A stretch of DNA of 64,000 nucleotides, taken from assembly GCA_025916135.1 (NCBI GenBank), contig CP104793.1, positions 1,612,001 to 1,676,000 on the forward strand, in the 5' to 3' direction. This document shows positions 9,065 to 18,307 of the stretch, piece by piece. The stretch comes from Rhodobacteraceae bacterium D3-12 (GTDB taxonomy: Bacteria; Pseudomonadota; Alphaproteobacteria; Rhodobacterales; Rhodobacteraceae). The position numbers were made by a program, and so were the translations under genes. The notes beneath the pieces were generated by a model that saw only the letters and a program-made list of their open reading frames with translations, ran no database searches and was not told where the DNA came from. Every line of letters starts with the position of its first letter. Position 1 is the first letter of the stretch.

Positions 9065-10870
9065 TCAGAGTGGCTCGGTTGCGGCCATGAGCCATGTCTG
9101 TGCCGCAGGGCTAACGCGTTCGAAGAGCGCATCGCGGCAGGCCATATGGTAGCGGTTGAGCCAGTCGATTTCCCCCGCATCCATCATCGCGGGCAGGATC
9201 AGCCGCCTGTCGATCGGCACGAAGGTAAGGGTGAGGAACTCATACATCGCCCGCTCGGGATCGGCGGTGGGCAGGTCGGCGGCCTCTTGCACCACGATCA
9301 GGTTCTCGATGCGGATGCCAAAAGCGCCTTCGCGGTAATAGCCCGGCTCGTTGGACAGGATCATCCCCGGTTCCAGAGGCACATGCGAGATCCGCGACAG
9401 GCGCTGCGGCCCTTCGTGCACACAGAGGTAAACGCCGACGCCGTGGCCGGTGCCATGGTTGAAGTCCTGCCCGGCAAGCCAGAGGTGATAGCGCGCCAGC
9501 GGATCAAGGTCGCGCCCGGCGAGGCCTTGTGGAAACCGCGCGCGGGAAATGGCGATCATGCCCTTAAGGACACGGGTAAAGGCGCGGCGTTCCTCTTCGC
9601 CCGGCTGACCGACCGAGAGGGTGCGGGTGATGTCTGTGGTGCCGTCGATATATTGTCCGCCACTGTCCAGCACGATCAGGTGGCCGTCTTCGAGCGTGGC
9701 ATTGGTGTCTTGGGTCACACGGTAGTGGATGACCGCGCCGTTGGGGCCGGTGCCGGCGATGGTCTCGAACGAGATGTCGAGCAGCGCGTTGCTGGCGCGG
9801 CGGTGCCCTTCGAGGGCGGTGACCACGTCGATTTCGGTGATGGTGCCGGGGGATTGCGCATCAAACCATGTGAGGAATTCGACCATCGCCGCGCCATCGC
9901 GCAGGTGCGCGCCTTGGGTGGCGGCGATTTCGGCCTCGGTCTTGCGCGCTTTCGGGAGCAGGCAGGGGTCTTGGGCGAACACATAGGCGCGCCCGCTTTC
10001 CTGAAGCGCGTGAAGCGTGGCGATTGGCGCGGTTTTCGGATCGAGCCGGATGTTTCCGGGAAGCGAATGCAGCGCTGGCAGAAAGGCCGAGGGCGGGCGC
10101 AGGGTTACATCCGCGCCAAGGTGGGCCTTGAGGGTGTCATCCAGCTTGGCCGGATCAACAAAGAGCGTGACGCGCCCGTCGTCGTTGAGCACGGCAAAGC
10201 AATGTGGCACCGGGTTGCGCGGAATATCTGTGCCGCGAATGTTGAGCAACCACGCGATACTGTCGGGCAGGGTGAGGATGGCGGCCGACTGTCCCGCGTT
10301 GCACAGGGTTTCGCCCAGACGCGCGCGTTTGGCGCCATGGGTTTCCCCGGCGAGCTCGGCTGGATAGGGCGTGATGCGCCCCTGTGGTGGCGCGGGCTGA
10401 TCCGGCCAGACGCGATCGACAAGGTTCTCGCAAGGGTCGAGCGTGATACCATGCGGCGCCGTGCGGAGTTCGATTGTGCTGATTTCATCCGGCGTGTGCA
10501 GCCACGCATCATAGCCAACGCGCCCGCCATTTGGCAGCATCTCGACCAGCCAATCGCCAAGCGAGGTTTCAGGCCATGGCACAGGGGTGAAATGCTCAAG
10601 ATCAACCTGTTGCTTGACCTGGGTGCGATAACGCCCGTCGATAAACACTCCCGCAACATCGCAAAGCGCAGCACAAAAGCCCGCCGAGCCGGTAAACCCG
10701 GTGAGCCATGACAGCCGGTCGTCATGCGGGGCGACATATTCGCCCTGATGCGCGTCGGCGCGCGGGATGAGAAAGCCGGCCAAGCCCTCACGTTTCAACT
10801 CTTCGCGCACCTGCGCCAGTCTTGGCGGACCCTGATCCGGGCGGGCGGTATCTTCGAAACTTTGAAACAT
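9065..10870 (-). CDS. pepP: Xaa-Pro aminopeptidase, M24 family
   Basis: The product is a 601-residue cytosolic aminopeptidase P-type metallopeptidase that removes N-terminal residues before proline. Two creatinase-like N-terminal domains precede the pita-bread catalytic domain. The expected metal ligands are visible: Asp402 (LDSGG), Asp413 (TDITRT), His476 (GTGHGVG), Glu508 (SNEPG) and Glu522 (IRIEN). The start at 10870 has TTGGGAGA upstream and yields the usual MFQSFEDTARPDQGP. Frames opening further upstream run into repeat DNA. It lies downstream of cobT with a composite repeat between them. Confidence 0.94.
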   Translation of the reverse strand: MFQSFEDTARPDQGPPRLAQVREELKREGLAGFLIPRADAHQGEYVAPHDDRLSWLTGFTGSAGFCAALCDVAGVFIDGRYRTQVKQQVDLEHFTPVPWPETSLGDWLVEMLPNGGRVGYDAWLHTPDEISTIELRTAPHGITLDPCENLVDRVWPDQPAPPQGRITPYPAELAGETHGAKRARLGETLCNAGQSAAILTLPDSIAWLLNIRGTDIPRNPVPHCFAVLNDDGRVTLFVDPAKLDDTLKAHLGADVTLRPPSAFLPALHSLPGNIRLDPKTAPIATLHALQESGRAYVFAQDPCLLPKARKTEAEIAATQGAHLRDGAAMVEFLTWFDAQSPGTITEIDVVTALEGHRRASNALLDISFETIAGTGPNGAVIHYRVTQDTNATLEDGHLIVLDSGGQYIDGTTDITRTLSVGQPGEEERRAFTRVLKGMIAISRARFPQGLAGRDLDPLARYHLWLAGQDFNHGTGHGVGVYLCVHEGPQRLSRISHVPLEPGMILSNEPGYYREGAFGIRIENLIVVQEAADLPTADPERAMYEFLTLTFVPIDRRLILPAMMDAGEIDWLNRYHMACRDALFERVSPAAQTWLMAATEPL

Positions 10871-10945
10871 GCGGTCTCCCAAGGAACTATCTTGCGGTTG
10901 AGCCATATCGAAGCGCGAAACCCCAGTGATGTGCAAGCACAAACC

Positions 10946-11267
10946 GCCCCCTCCGCCGTGCTCCCTGCCACTGTTACGTCTGAAGGCAGGGGGGCACTTT
11001 GCCCACCCACCCCGCACGGCGGAGGGGGCTCTGGGCATCATCGCAAGGCGCTTGGGTTTTTTGGGTGGAAATGAGTGTTCTTGCCTAAGAAAGAAACGCA
11101 AGCTTGCCATGGAGCGCAAGTTTTCAGTTTCTTTCTTGGTAAAAATACGCAGAAAACGAGCAAGCTTGCCGCCCGCGCTGTGCGAGCGAGTGTCACACCA
11201 CACTCTCTAAATTCTGGGGCCGAGCGAAGCGAGGCCCCCCCGGCGACGCCGTCAGGCGGCGCAAACC
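10946..11267. repeat. Composite intergenic repeat, copy A
   Basis: This 322-bp element fills most of the gene-free stretch 10871-11267 between cobT and pepP. It has three parts that recur in the same order at 32913 and 34642. Part one is a 16-bp perfect stem (10946-10961 and 11014-11029) whose loop ends in GCCCACCCACCCC; here the loop is interrupted by about 35 extra bases. Part two is TTTCTTTCTTGGTAAAAATAC (11128 onward). Part three is GCCGAGCGAAGCGAGGCC followed by a GC-rich tail (11219-11267) that abuts the cobT stop. I see no credible gene inside. Confidence 0.8.
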
Positions 11268-13145
11268 CTAGCTGGCTCTGCGGATGCCCACCATGCGCGC
11301 ACGGGCGCGGGGGTCTGTGTCAAACAAGGCGGCGAGTTGTTCGGTCATCGCGCCGGCCAGTTGCTCGACATCGGTGATCGTCACCGCGCGGTCATAGTAG
11401 CGCGTCACGTCATGGCCGATGCCGATCGCCAAAAGCTCAACCGCCTTGCGTTTCTCGATCATCGCGATCACGTCGCGCAGGTGTTTTTCAAGGTAATTGG
11501 CCGGGTTCACCGACAGCGTGGAATCATCCACCGGTGCGCCATCGGAGATCACCATCAGGATCTTGCGCGCTTCAGGCCGTTGCCCCATGCGGCGGTGGGC
11601 CCATTCAGTGGCTTCGCCGTCGATGTTCTCTTTCAGCAGGCCTTCTTTCATCATCAGCCCGAGGTTGGGCCGTGCCCGCCGCCAAGGCGCGTCGGCGCGC
11701 TTGTAGACGATGTGGCGCAAGTCGTTGAGCCGTCCGGGTTGTTGCGGGCGGCCATCGTTGAGCCATTTCTCGCGGCTTTGCCCGCCTTTCCACGCGCGGG
11801 TGGTGAAGCCGAGGATCTCGACCTTCACATCGCAACGCTCAAGCGTGCGGGCCAGCACGTCGGCGCAGATCGCTGCGATCGAGATCGGGCGCCCGCGCAT
11901 CGAGCCGGAGTTGTCCAGCAGCAGCGTCACCACCGTGTCGCGGAATTCCATGTCTTTCTCGCGCTTGAAGCTGAGTGGCGTTGTCGGGTTGGCCACCACG
12001 CGCGCCAGTCGCCCGGCGTCGAGAATGCCTTCTTCGAGGTCAAATTCCCACGAGCGGTTCTGCTGGGCCTGCAGGCGGCGTTGCAGCTTGTTGGCAAGGC
12101 GCGACACCGCCCCTTTGAGCGGTTCAAGCTGTTGGTCGAGATAGGAGCGCAGCCGCTCAAGCTCGGCCGGTTCGGCGAGGTCTTCGGCGGCGACCTCTTC
12201 ATCGAACTCGGTCTCAAAGGCGTTGTAATCCGGGTCGGCATCCGAAATCGGTGGTGGCGGGGGTGGGTCGAGCGGGGCTTCGCCATCGGGCATCTCGGCC
12301 TCTTCGCCCATTTCCTCGTCGGCCATTTCATCCATCGAAACTTGGGCTTCGGCGGCGTCTTGTTGCTCGTCCTGGCTTTGCTCTGGGTCGGCCTCGCCGT
12401 CTTGGTCCTGGCTGTCGTCCTGACCGGTTTCGTCGGGGTTGTCCTCTTCTTCGGAGTCGTCTTCGGCTTGGTCTTCTTGATCTTCGTCGCTGGCGTCGGG
12501 GTCTTCACCGAGCTGGTCGCCATAGCCGAGATCGTCGATCACCTGCCGTGCGAAGCGGGCGAATTCGGTCTGATCGGAAAGCTTGTCTTGCAGATCCTCA
12601 AGCGTGCCACTGGCCTGTTCTTCGATGAAGCCCTGCCAGAGTTCCATGACATTGCGCGCACCGGCCGGCATGTCGCGCCCGGTGGCGAGGTGACGCACGA
12701 GATAGCCCGCCGCCGCCGCAAGCGGCGCTTCGGTACGGTCGGCAATCTGTTCATACCCGAGGCGGGAGCTGTCATTGGCGATCTTGGCGTCGATGTTGCC
12801 GGCGGTGCCGGGCATGTCGCGTGCGCCCATGGCTTCGCAGCGGGCGGTTTCCATCGCTTCGTAGATCTCGCGCGCCATGTCGCCGGGGGGGACATAGCGG
12901 GAATGGGTTTGCGCATCGTTATACTTGTGCTTCATCGCCAGCGCGTCGGCGGTGCCACGGGCCAGCAGCACCTCGTCGCGGGTCATCCGGCGGCTGACCT
13001 GTGGCAGGCGCATGGCATCGCCCGAAAGCCCCGAGGGGTCGACCGTGTAAGAGACCGAAAGCTCGGCATCATCGGCCATCACTTTGGTGGCTTCGGCGAG
13101 GGCCTTCTTGAACGGATCGGCGGGGTTTTCGGTCTGCTTTTTCAT
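11268..13145 (-). CDS. cobT: Cobaltochelatase subunit CobT
   Basis: CobT forms, with CobS and CobN, the ATP-dependent chelatase that inserts cobalt into hydrogenobyrinate a,c-diamide in aerobic vitamin B12 synthesis. The 625-residue product has the expected layout. There is an N-terminal helical domain, a very acidic linker at about residues 212-290, a proline run (PPPPPP), and a C-terminal von Willebrand A-type domain with the metal site DNSGSMRG at about 411. I placed the start at the ATG at 13145; an upstream frame extension is not supported. CobS lies 1.8 kb upstream on the same strand, separated by three small genes. Confidence 0.95.
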   Translation of the reverse strand: MKKQTENPADPFKKALAEATKVMADDAELSVSYTVDPSGLSGDAMRLPQVSRRMTRDEVLLARGTADALAMKHKYNDAQTHSRYVPPGDMAREIYEAMETARCEAMGARDMPGTAGNIDAKIANDSSRLGYEQIADRTEAPLAAAAGYLVRHLATGRDMPAGARNVMELWQGFIEEQASGTLEDLQDKLSDQTEFARFARQVIDDLGYGDQLGEDPDASDEDQEDQAEDDSEEEDNPDETGQDDSQDQDGEADPEQSQDEQQDAAEAQVSMDEMADEEMGEEAEMPDGEAPLDPPPPPPISDADPDYNAFETEFDEEVAAEDLAEPAELERLRSYLDQQLEPLKGAVSRLANKLQRRLQAQQNRSWEFDLEEGILDAGRLARVVANPTTPLSFKREKDMEFRDTVVTLLLDNSGSMRGRPISIAAICADVLARTLERCDVKVEILGFTTRAWKGGQSREKWLNDGRPQQPGRLNDLRHIVYKRADAPWRRARPNLGLMMKEGLLKENIDGEATEWAHRRMGQRPEARKILMVISDGAPVDDSTLSVNPANYLEKHLRDVIAMIEKRKAVELLAIGIGHDVTRYYDRAVTITDVEQLAGAMTEQLAALFDTDPRARARMVGIRRAS

Positions 13146-13211
13146 GAGGTCTGTTATCGGGCCTTGGGCGCGGCGCTGCAAGGTGGAATCACGCGGGGTC
13201 GTGGCGTAAAT

Positions 13212-13655
13212 CTATCCCAGCAGCAGCGCGGTGCACTGTGCCATATGGCGGGTTGCAAGGCTTTGGGCGCGCGCGGCCTGTGCGGTATCGCGGCCAAAGG
13301 TGGCGCGGGTGAGCAGGGCGGCATGGGCTGCTTTTGCCTCGATCCGCCAGTTGAGCACATGGCGCGCATGGCCGGGTGGCATGACTGCGTCGAGCAGGGC
13401 AAGCATCGCTGCGCGCTCATCGCGGGTTGTTTCAGAGGCGGGGCCGTCGACCAGCCATTGATGTTCCATCAAGGCGGACAAGCGCCCCGCACAGTTTGCG
13501 AAGCGGTGCAAAAGCGGGTCGGGTGGCGCGGCACGTAGGGCTGTGGCGGGCTGTGCTGCCGTGTCAGTTGATGCCGCAGCCTGTGGCAGGGCCATCGCAA
13601 GAAAGCATGAGATGGCGAGGCAATATCCGGCGCGATGCGTTCGTAAACTGCTCAT
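13212..13655 (-). CDS. Secreted hypothetical protein with two cysteines
   Basis: The 147-residue product starts with a typical signal peptide (basic start, hydrophobic CLAISCFLAMALPQAAAS). It continues as a helical Ala/Leu-rich domain of about 115 residues with two cysteines (FANCAGRL and MAQCTALL) that could form a disulfide in the periplasm. I do not recognise the family. It sits 66 bp upstream of cobT and 72 bp downstream of the racemase-like gene on the same strand, so it may be co-transcribed. Codon use resembles its neighbours. Confidence 0.7.
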   Translation of the reverse strand: MSSLRTHRAGYCLAISCFLAMALPQAAASTDTAAQPATALRAAPPDPLLHRFANCAGRLSALMEHQWLVDGPASETTRDERAAMLALLDAVMPPGHARHVLNWRIEAKAAHAALLTRATFGRDTAQAARAQSLATRHMAQCTALLLG

Positions 13656-13727
13656 AAAGATGACTTTAGGGCAATTTTATTGCCAATCAATTCATCATTA
13701 TGAAAACGCGCGCGCGTTGTGGCGCAA

Positions 13728-14429
13728 TTACATGGCGGCGGCGACTTCGGACAGGGGGAGCCTGTCGGTGGCCAACCGAGCCAGCACATCAACATGCACG
13801 TCGAGCGCGTCGATCACGCGATAGCCGGGATCCTGCCCGTCGAACGCAAGGTTGAGGTCGGTGCCCGCAAGCACGATGGCGTCGGCGCCGTGGGTGTCGA
13901 CCAATTGCTGTCCGGCCTCATAGAAGAGGGCGCGTTGGTCCGCGGTGCAATGGCCCGCGACGGCCATGTCCAAATAGGTTTGGCCGATGCTGTCGATCTG
14001 ATCCTCAAGCGCGACGGCACGGGTTTTCGCAAGCTGGCCGTAGAGCCCGGTGCGCATGACAACGCGGGTGCCCAGAAGACCAACGGTGCCGATCCCTTGG
14101 GCGGCGAAATACTCATCAAGCGGAGTAACGCCAGAAACGAGCGGCAGGGGAGAGAGCGGCACGGTTTCCTCAAAGCAAAAATGCCCGCCGAGTGAGGTGA
14201 TCGCGGCGCAGTCGCAGCCTGCGTCATGCAGGCGGTGGAGCAGGCGGGCATATGTTTTGGCCTGCGTGGCGCGATCATCTGCAAGGTTGGTTTTGATAAG
14301 CTCATGCACGTCGGCATGGACGATGGTGAGGTCGAGTTTACCGCCCAAGGCCTCAACCGCGGCGGTCAGGCGTTGATAGTAGACGATGGTTGCGGCGACG
14401 CCGATCCCGCCGATAAGGCCGATGTGCAT
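13728..14429 (-). CDS. Aspartate/glutamate racemase-like protein lacking both catalytic cysteines
   Basis: The 233-residue product has the overall pattern of the Asp/Glu racemase superfamily: MHIGLIGGIGVAATIVYYQRL at the start and two Rossmann-like halves. Family enzymes use a cysteine pair. Here the first position (usually CNTAH) reads TSLGGH with Ser79, and the second (usually GCTE) reads AGTD with Gly189. It may be a lyase-like or non-catalytic member; I cannot assign a substrate. The start at 14429 has AAAGGAGC upstream. It lies in the minus-strand run between cobS and cobT. Confidence 0.75.
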   Translation of the reverse strand: MHIGLIGGIGVAATIVYYQRLTAAVEALGGKLDLTIVHADVHELIKTNLADDRATQAKTYARLLHRLHDAGCDCAAITSLGGHFCFEETVPLSPLPLVSGVTPLDEYFAAQGIGTVGLLGTRVVMRTGLYGQLAKTRAVALEDQIDSIGQTYLDMAVAGHCTADQRALFYEAGQQLVDTHGADAIVLAGTDLNLAFDGQDPGYRVIDALDVHVDVLARLATDRLPLSEVAAAM

Positions 14430-14529
14430 GGGCTTGCTCCTTTGATCGGGAGGAGAGCGCGGATTAGTGGCGAGGTCAAGGGGGAGAGCGGTCAAGCTGT
14501 GAGGTCAGGCTGTGCGCCCGGTAGGCGGC

Positions 14530-14937
14530 TCAGGCGCCGGGGCAGCTTGCCACCCGCTGAAAGACCGAGAATGTTCCGCTCGCTAGATCGGTTGGAAAGG
14601 GGGATGCGGGGCCGATGCTCCACGCATCGCACCATTCGGTATAGCTGGTGCCGTCTTCCCAATGCGGTTTGAACACGCCAGAGACAAGGCACATGTCGAC
14701 TTGGTCGGCTTTGGCCTTTTTGACTTGCCAACAGGTGCCGGCGTAGTCTTTTGCCGGGGTTTGCAAGATGCGGTAACCGCGGCGTCCGGTGATCTTGCCA
14801 GAGGCGTCTTTGGTAAATTTGCCCCCGACCATCTGGCGCACGGCGATTGCGTAATCGCCGGGCTTGAGGGGGTTTTCTGCGGCCAGCGCGGAGGGAGAGA
14901 GAATGACCCCCACCGCAACGGCCGCAAGACGCAGCAT
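14530..14937 (-). CDS. Periplasmic hypothetical protein coupled to cobS
   Basis: This 135-residue protein has a signal peptide ([20 protein letters not shown]) and a small domain with four cysteines (GTCWQV, DMCLV, EWCDAW, ASCPGA), which suggests two disulfides in the periplasm. I do not recognise the fold. Its ATG overlaps the cobS stop as TAATG, so translation is probably coupled to cobS. Nothing in it points to B12 chemistry, and the linkage may be only transcriptional. Confidence 0.7.
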   Translation of the reverse strand: MLRLAAVAVGVILSPSALAAENPLKPGDYAIAVRQMVGGKFTKDASGKITGRRGYRILQTPAKDYAGTCWQVKKAKADQVDMCLVSGVFKPHWEDGTSYTEWCDAWSIGPASPFPTDLASGTFSVFQRVASCPGA

Positions 14938-15923
14938 TAGCTCAAGCTCACGCTCGCGGCGCTTTCCGGCAGTTCCTCGTCAAAGCAACGCTGGTAGAAT
15001 TCCGCCACGGTCTGGCGCTCAAGCTCGTCACATTTGTTGAGGAAGGTCACGCGGAAGGCATAGCCGATATCGCGGAAGATCTCGGCGTTTTGGGCCCAGT
15101 TGATGACTGTTCGGGGCGACATAACTGTCGAGAGGTCGCCATTCATAAAGGCGGTCCGGGTGAGGTCGGCCACGGTGACCATCTGACCGATCTGCTTGCG
15201 GCCTTTGTCGGTGTTGAAATGCGGGTTCTTGGACAGAACGATCATGGTTTCCGCATCATGGCTGAGATAGTTCAGCGTGGCGACAAGCGACCAGCGGTCC
15301 ATTTGCGCTTGGTTGATTTGCTGCACACCGTGGTAAAGGCCGGTCGTGTCACCAAGGCCAACGGTGTTGGCGGTGGCGAACAGGCGGAAATACGGGTGGG
15401 GTGTGATCACTTCGTTCTGGTCAAGCAGGGTCAGCTTGCCATCATGTTCCAGAATACGCTGGATCACGAACATCACGTCGGCGCGGCCGGCGTCATATTC
15501 ATCAAACACGATCGCGGTGGGGTGGCGCAGCGCCCAAGGCAGGATGCCTTCGTGGAATTCGGTGACCTGCTTGCCATCGCGCAGTTTAATCGCGTCTTTC
15601 CCGATCAGGTCGATCCGGCTGATATGGCTGTCGAGGTTGACCCGCACACAGGGCCAGTTCAGCCGTGCCGCGATCTGTTCGATGTGGGTCGATTTGCCCG
15701 TGCCGTGATAGCCCTGAATCATCACCCGGCGATTGTGCGAGAAGCCCGCAAGGATGGCGAGCGTGGTGTCGCGGTCGAATTTATAGGTGCTGTCCAGCTC
15801 GGGGACGCGGTCTGTGGCTTCGGCGAAGCCCTTGATTTTCATGTCGGACTCAATGCCGAACACATCGCGCACCGAAATATCCTCGGTTGGTTTCACGTTG
15901 CTGTCGATGGTGCCGTCGGCCAT
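14937..15923 (-). CDS. cobS: Cobaltochelatase AAA+ subunit CobS
   Basis: CobS is the AAA+ ATPase that drives cobalt insertion together with CobT and CobN. The 328-residue product has Walker [10 protein letters not shown] at residues 71-79, Walker [10 protein letters not shown], and sensor-type LFATANTVG. The length agrees with the family. The start at 15923 gives [12 protein letters not shown]. cobT lies on the same strand but 1.8 kb downstream, after three unrelated small genes, instead of directly next to it. Confidence 0.96.
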   Translation of the reverse strand: MADGTIDSNVKPTEDISVRDVFGIESDMKIKGFAEATDRVPELDSTYKFDRDTTLAILAGFSHNRRVMIQGYHGTGKSTHIEQIAARLNWPCVRVNLDSHISRIDLIGKDAIKLRDGKQVTEFHEGILPWALRHPTAIVFDEYDAGRADVMFVIQRILEHDGKLTLLDQNEVITPHPYFRLFATANTVGLGDTTGLYHGVQQINQAQMDRWSLVATLNYLSHDAETMIVLSKNPHFNTDKGRKQIGQMVTVADLTRTAFMNGDLSTVMSPRTVINWAQNAEIFRDIGYAFRVTFLNKCDELERQTVAEFYQRCFDEELPESAASVSLS

Positions 15924-16082
15924 GTCCCGAAATCCTTGTCGCGTCTTTTGAAATTATTGTCGGCCTGTGGTGCAATAATTCGCGCCCAAGGGCAAGGGGA
16001 AGCGGGCGTGACGCCGGGGCGTTTTCGCTTAAGCCTCAGGATGGGTGGTGACGTTGGGCGGATTTTCTGTTTTGGTGCGCCA

Positions 16083-16634
16083 ATGACAACGCGCGACGAC
16101 ATCGAAGAAATGCTGGCCCGGTGCGCCCTGAAAGACAGGGCGGCCTTTGGCGCATTATATTCTGCGACCTCGGCGAAACTTTTTGGCGTTGCCCTGCGTG
16201 TGTTGAAGGACAGGGGCGAAGCAGAGGAAGCGTTGCAGGAGGCTTATGTGCGGATCTGGCACAAGGCCGACAGCTATAGCGTGAATGGGCTGAGCCCGAT
16301 GACATGGCTGATTACGGTGATGCGCAACCTTGCGATTGACCGCCTGCGTGCCCGTCAGAGGCGCGCGGTGCCAGCCGCCGAAGACGGCGCGGCCGATTTG
16401 CTGGCCGATCCGGCACCGGGGCCAGAGGCGCAGGTCATCGCCCAAGAGGGACAGGCCCAGATCGAGGGCTGTCTTGGAGAATTGGACACCGCGCGGGCCG
16501 GGGCCGTGCGCGGGGCTTATCTGGATGGGCTCAGCTATGGCGAGCTGTCCGAGCGGTACGACGTGCCGCTCAATACAATGCGAACATGGCTGCGCCGCAG
16601 TCTGTTGAAACTTAGGGAGTGTCTGAGCCGATGA
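16083..16634 (+). CDS. ECF-type RNA polymerase sigma factor
   Basis: This 183-residue sigma-70 family factor contains only regions 2 and 4. Region 2 spans about residues 20-90 (LFGVALRVLKDRGEAEEALQ ... SPMTWLITVMRNLAIDRLR). Region 4 spans about 125-175 (LDGLSYGELSERYDVPLNTM ... WLRRSLLKLREC). The ATG at 16083 is used; the frame stays open far upstream, antisense to cobS, and that part is not coding. The stop overlaps the next gene as ATGA, so it pairs with the anti-sigma factor below. The target promoters cannot be proven here; the fasciclin gene that follows is a candidate. Confidence 0.92.
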   Translation: MTTRDDIEEMLARCALKDRAAFGALYSATSAKLFGVALRVLKDRGEAEEALQEAYVRIWHKADSYSVNGLSPMTWLITVMRNLAIDRLRARQRRAVPAAEDGAADLLADPAPGPEAQVIAQEGQAQIEGCLGELDTARAGAVRGAYLDGLSYGELSERYDVPLNTMRTWLRRSLLKLRECLSR

Positions 16635-17311
16635 GCGTGGGCCGAGATCGCGAAGAGGACCGCCAGCTGGCCGCGGAATACGCGCTTGGCCTGCTGGATT
16701 CGGCCGAGGCGCGCGTCTTTGAGGCGCGGCTGGCGGCGGAGCCTGACTTGCGCGAAGACTATGCGCTCTGGGCTGAAAGCTTTGCAGCATTGACGGATAG
16801 CATTCCCGATCAGACCCCGCCGCGTGATGCTTTGGCCAAAATCGAGGCGGTGCTGTTTGCACCAGAGCCCAAGCCGCGCTGGAGCTTGTCGCGGTGGCTT
16901 GGCCTTGGGGTAACGGCGGCGGCGGGTTTGATGATGCTTGTGCTCTGGCTTGGTCCGATGGGTCCAGCGCCGCGACCGGATATGGTGGCGCTCTTGGCGG
17001 CGGATAGCGGTGATCTCAAGGTGAGTGCGGGCTATGTCAGCGATGAAAAGACGCTCTATCTTGATCGCAGTGTGGGGCGCCCGGCCAGCGGGCGTTCGTT
17101 CGAGCTGTGGTTGATCGAGGGCGATAACCCGCCGGTATCCTTGGGCGTTTTGCCGGATGTCGATCGGGCGTTGATCGTTGTGCCGGAGGCGCTTTCCGCT
17201 CGGATGGCGGGGGGCACGCTGGCGATTTCGGACGAACCCGAAGGCGGGTCGCCCACCGGCGCGCCGACCGGTGCGGTGCTTGCTGTGGCGCCTCTGATCA
17301 CGTCGTCGTGA
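16631..17311 (+). CDS. Membrane anti-sigma factor, RskA-like
   Basis: The 226-residue product has a cytoplasmic N-terminal helical part (AAEYALGLLDSAEARVFEAR) typical of anti-sigma-K-type proteins. One transmembrane segment follows at about residues 94-114 (LGLGVTAAAGLMMLVLWLG), and then an outer domain of about 110 residues with the pattern SFELWLIEGDNPPVSLG. It shows no zinc-binding HxxxCxxC motif. It overlaps the sigma gene by four bases. By family it holds the sigma factor inactive at the membrane until an envelope signal arrives. Confidence 0.88.
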   Translation: MSVGRDREEDRQLAAEYALGLLDSAEARVFEARLAAEPDLREDYALWAESFAALTDSIPDQTPPRDALAKIEAVLFAPEPKPRWSLSRWLGLGVTAAAGLMMLVLWLGPMGPAPRPDMVALLAADSGDLKVSAGYVSDEKTLYLDRSVGRPASGRSFELWLIEGDNPPVSLGVLPDVDRALIVVPEALSARMAGGTLAISDEPEGGSPTGAPTGAVLAVAPLITSS

Positions 17312-17412
17312 TCGGCTGAAATCTTTTGAAACTCTTGTCTCTTGGCTGACGTGGTTGCTTGTGACCCGACCGAAAAGCGGTTGGGACCAACTTAGTTTGA
17401 CAGGAGTTCAAC

Positions 17413-17979
17413 ATGACACGTTTCAAAATCACCACCACGGTTCTTGCCCTTGCGATCAGTGCTGGCGTTGCCGGTGCGGCAGGCCAGTCCGGCGACAACC
17501 CGATGGTGGGCGGCGCGGCGATGTATGCCGATAAGAACATTGTTGAGAACGCCGTAAACTCAACCGATCACACCACGTTGGTTGCGGCTGTGAAAGCGGC
17601 CGGTCTGGTTGAGACGCTGCAGAGCGACGGCCCGTTCACCGTGTTCGCACCGACCAACGACGCTTTTGGCAAACTGCCTGAAGGCACCGTGGAGAAGCTG
17701 CTTGAGCCGGGTATGAAGGACACGCTGTCCAAGGTTCTGACCTGTCATGTTGTGTCGGCCAATGCGCTGTCGGATGCCATTCAGGGAATGATCAAGGACG
17801 ATGGCGGCATGCACCCTGTTCCGACCGTTGGCGGGTGCACTCTGCAAGCCAAGATGATGGGCGATACCATTGTTCTTGCTGATGAAAATGGCCGCGAAGC
17901 GAAGGTGACCATCGCCGATGTGAAACAGTCGAACGGTGTGATCCACGTGATCGACACGGTTCTGTTGCCCAAGCAATAA
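17413..17979 (+). CDS. Secreted fasciclin-domain protein
   Basis: The 188-residue product has a signal peptide (MTRFKITTTVLALAISAGVA) followed by one complete FAS1 domain. The domain contains TLVAAVKAAGLVETL, FTVFAPTNDAFGKLP, VLTCHVV and NGVIHVIDTVLLP. Two cysteines flank the core and may pair. Fasciclin domains serve in adhesion or surface interactions. It begins 101 bp after the anti-sigma gene with CAGGAG before the ATG, and that gap could hold its own promoter. A GC-rich hairpin follows. Confidence 0.92.
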   Translation: MTRFKITTTVLALAISAGVAGAAGQSGDNPMVGGAAMYADKNIVENAVNSTDHTTLVAAVKAAGLVETLQSDGPFTVFAPTNDAFGKLPEGTVEKLLEPGMKDTLSKVLTCHVVSANALSDAIQGMIKDDGGMHPVPTVGGCTLQAKMMGDTIVLADENGREAKVTIADVKQSNGVIHVIDTVLLPKQ

Positions 17980-18002
17980 GACCATAGCCGACGCGCGATG
18001 AC

Positions 18003-18043
18003 GCACCCCGTCTTGTGCCCTTTGATGGGTCGGGACGGGGTGC
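18003..18043 (+). terminator. Hairpin after the fasciclin gene
   Basis: A perfect 10-bp stem (GCACCCCGTC at 18003-18012, GACGGGGTGC at 18034-18043) lies 23 bases after the fasciclin stop. No T-run follows, so it may act with Rho or stabilise the 3' end instead of terminating alone. Confidence 0.5.
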
Positions 18044-18130
18044 AGCGCCTCGGGGCAGATATGCTCAGATCACGCCGGCGCCAGCGCTGGCTGGCGTTTG
18101 GCGTGACGGTTTGAAGAGTGCCGTGAGTGC

Positions 18131-18224
18131 CAGTGTTAACAAGTGCTTCTTGGACCAGTTTGTATGAGTGCATCGTTTTCCAGTTGAGCAGTTTTAACGA
18201 GTGAGCCCCCCAGTTTTAACGAGT
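18131..18224. promoter_or_regulatory. Repeated operator-like sites upstream of msrB
   Basis: The gene-free stretch 17980-18307 contains two perfect 14-base copies of CAGTTTTAACGAGT (18189-18202 and 18211-18224), exactly 22 bp apart. A weaker version (CAGTGTTAACAAGT, 18131-18144) lies 58 bp further upstream. Spacing by two helical turns puts the two sites on the same face of the DNA, which suggests cooperative protein binding ahead of msrB. The binding protein is unknown; the function is inferred from the spacing. Confidence 0.45.
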
Positions 18225-18307
18225 TCACGACAAGTTGCATCGCCTGTGATTGCAAGGTTGCGGGCGGTGCAGCACAACAATGAGAGCGACGAAAGAGGAG
18301 TGTCGAT

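Noticed and set aside
8762-10711. A 649-codon open frame on the plus strand opposite pepP
   Set aside because: It is antisense to a gene with all catalytic motifs and only reflects high GC content; its protein has no domain pattern.
11219-11267. Integron attC-type or transposon end
   Set aside because: The long hairpins recall attC sites, but I see no integrase, no cassette structure and no core GTTRRRY sites in the right places.
11337-13538. A 733-codon open frame on the plus strand opposite cobT
   Set aside because: Antisense to cobT, with low-complexity Val/Leu/Phe runs mirroring the acidic linker; not a gene.
15090-16082. Extension of the ECF sigma factor upstream to 15090
   Set aside because: Antisense to cobS and without family similarity; the ATG at 16083 gives a normal ECF length.
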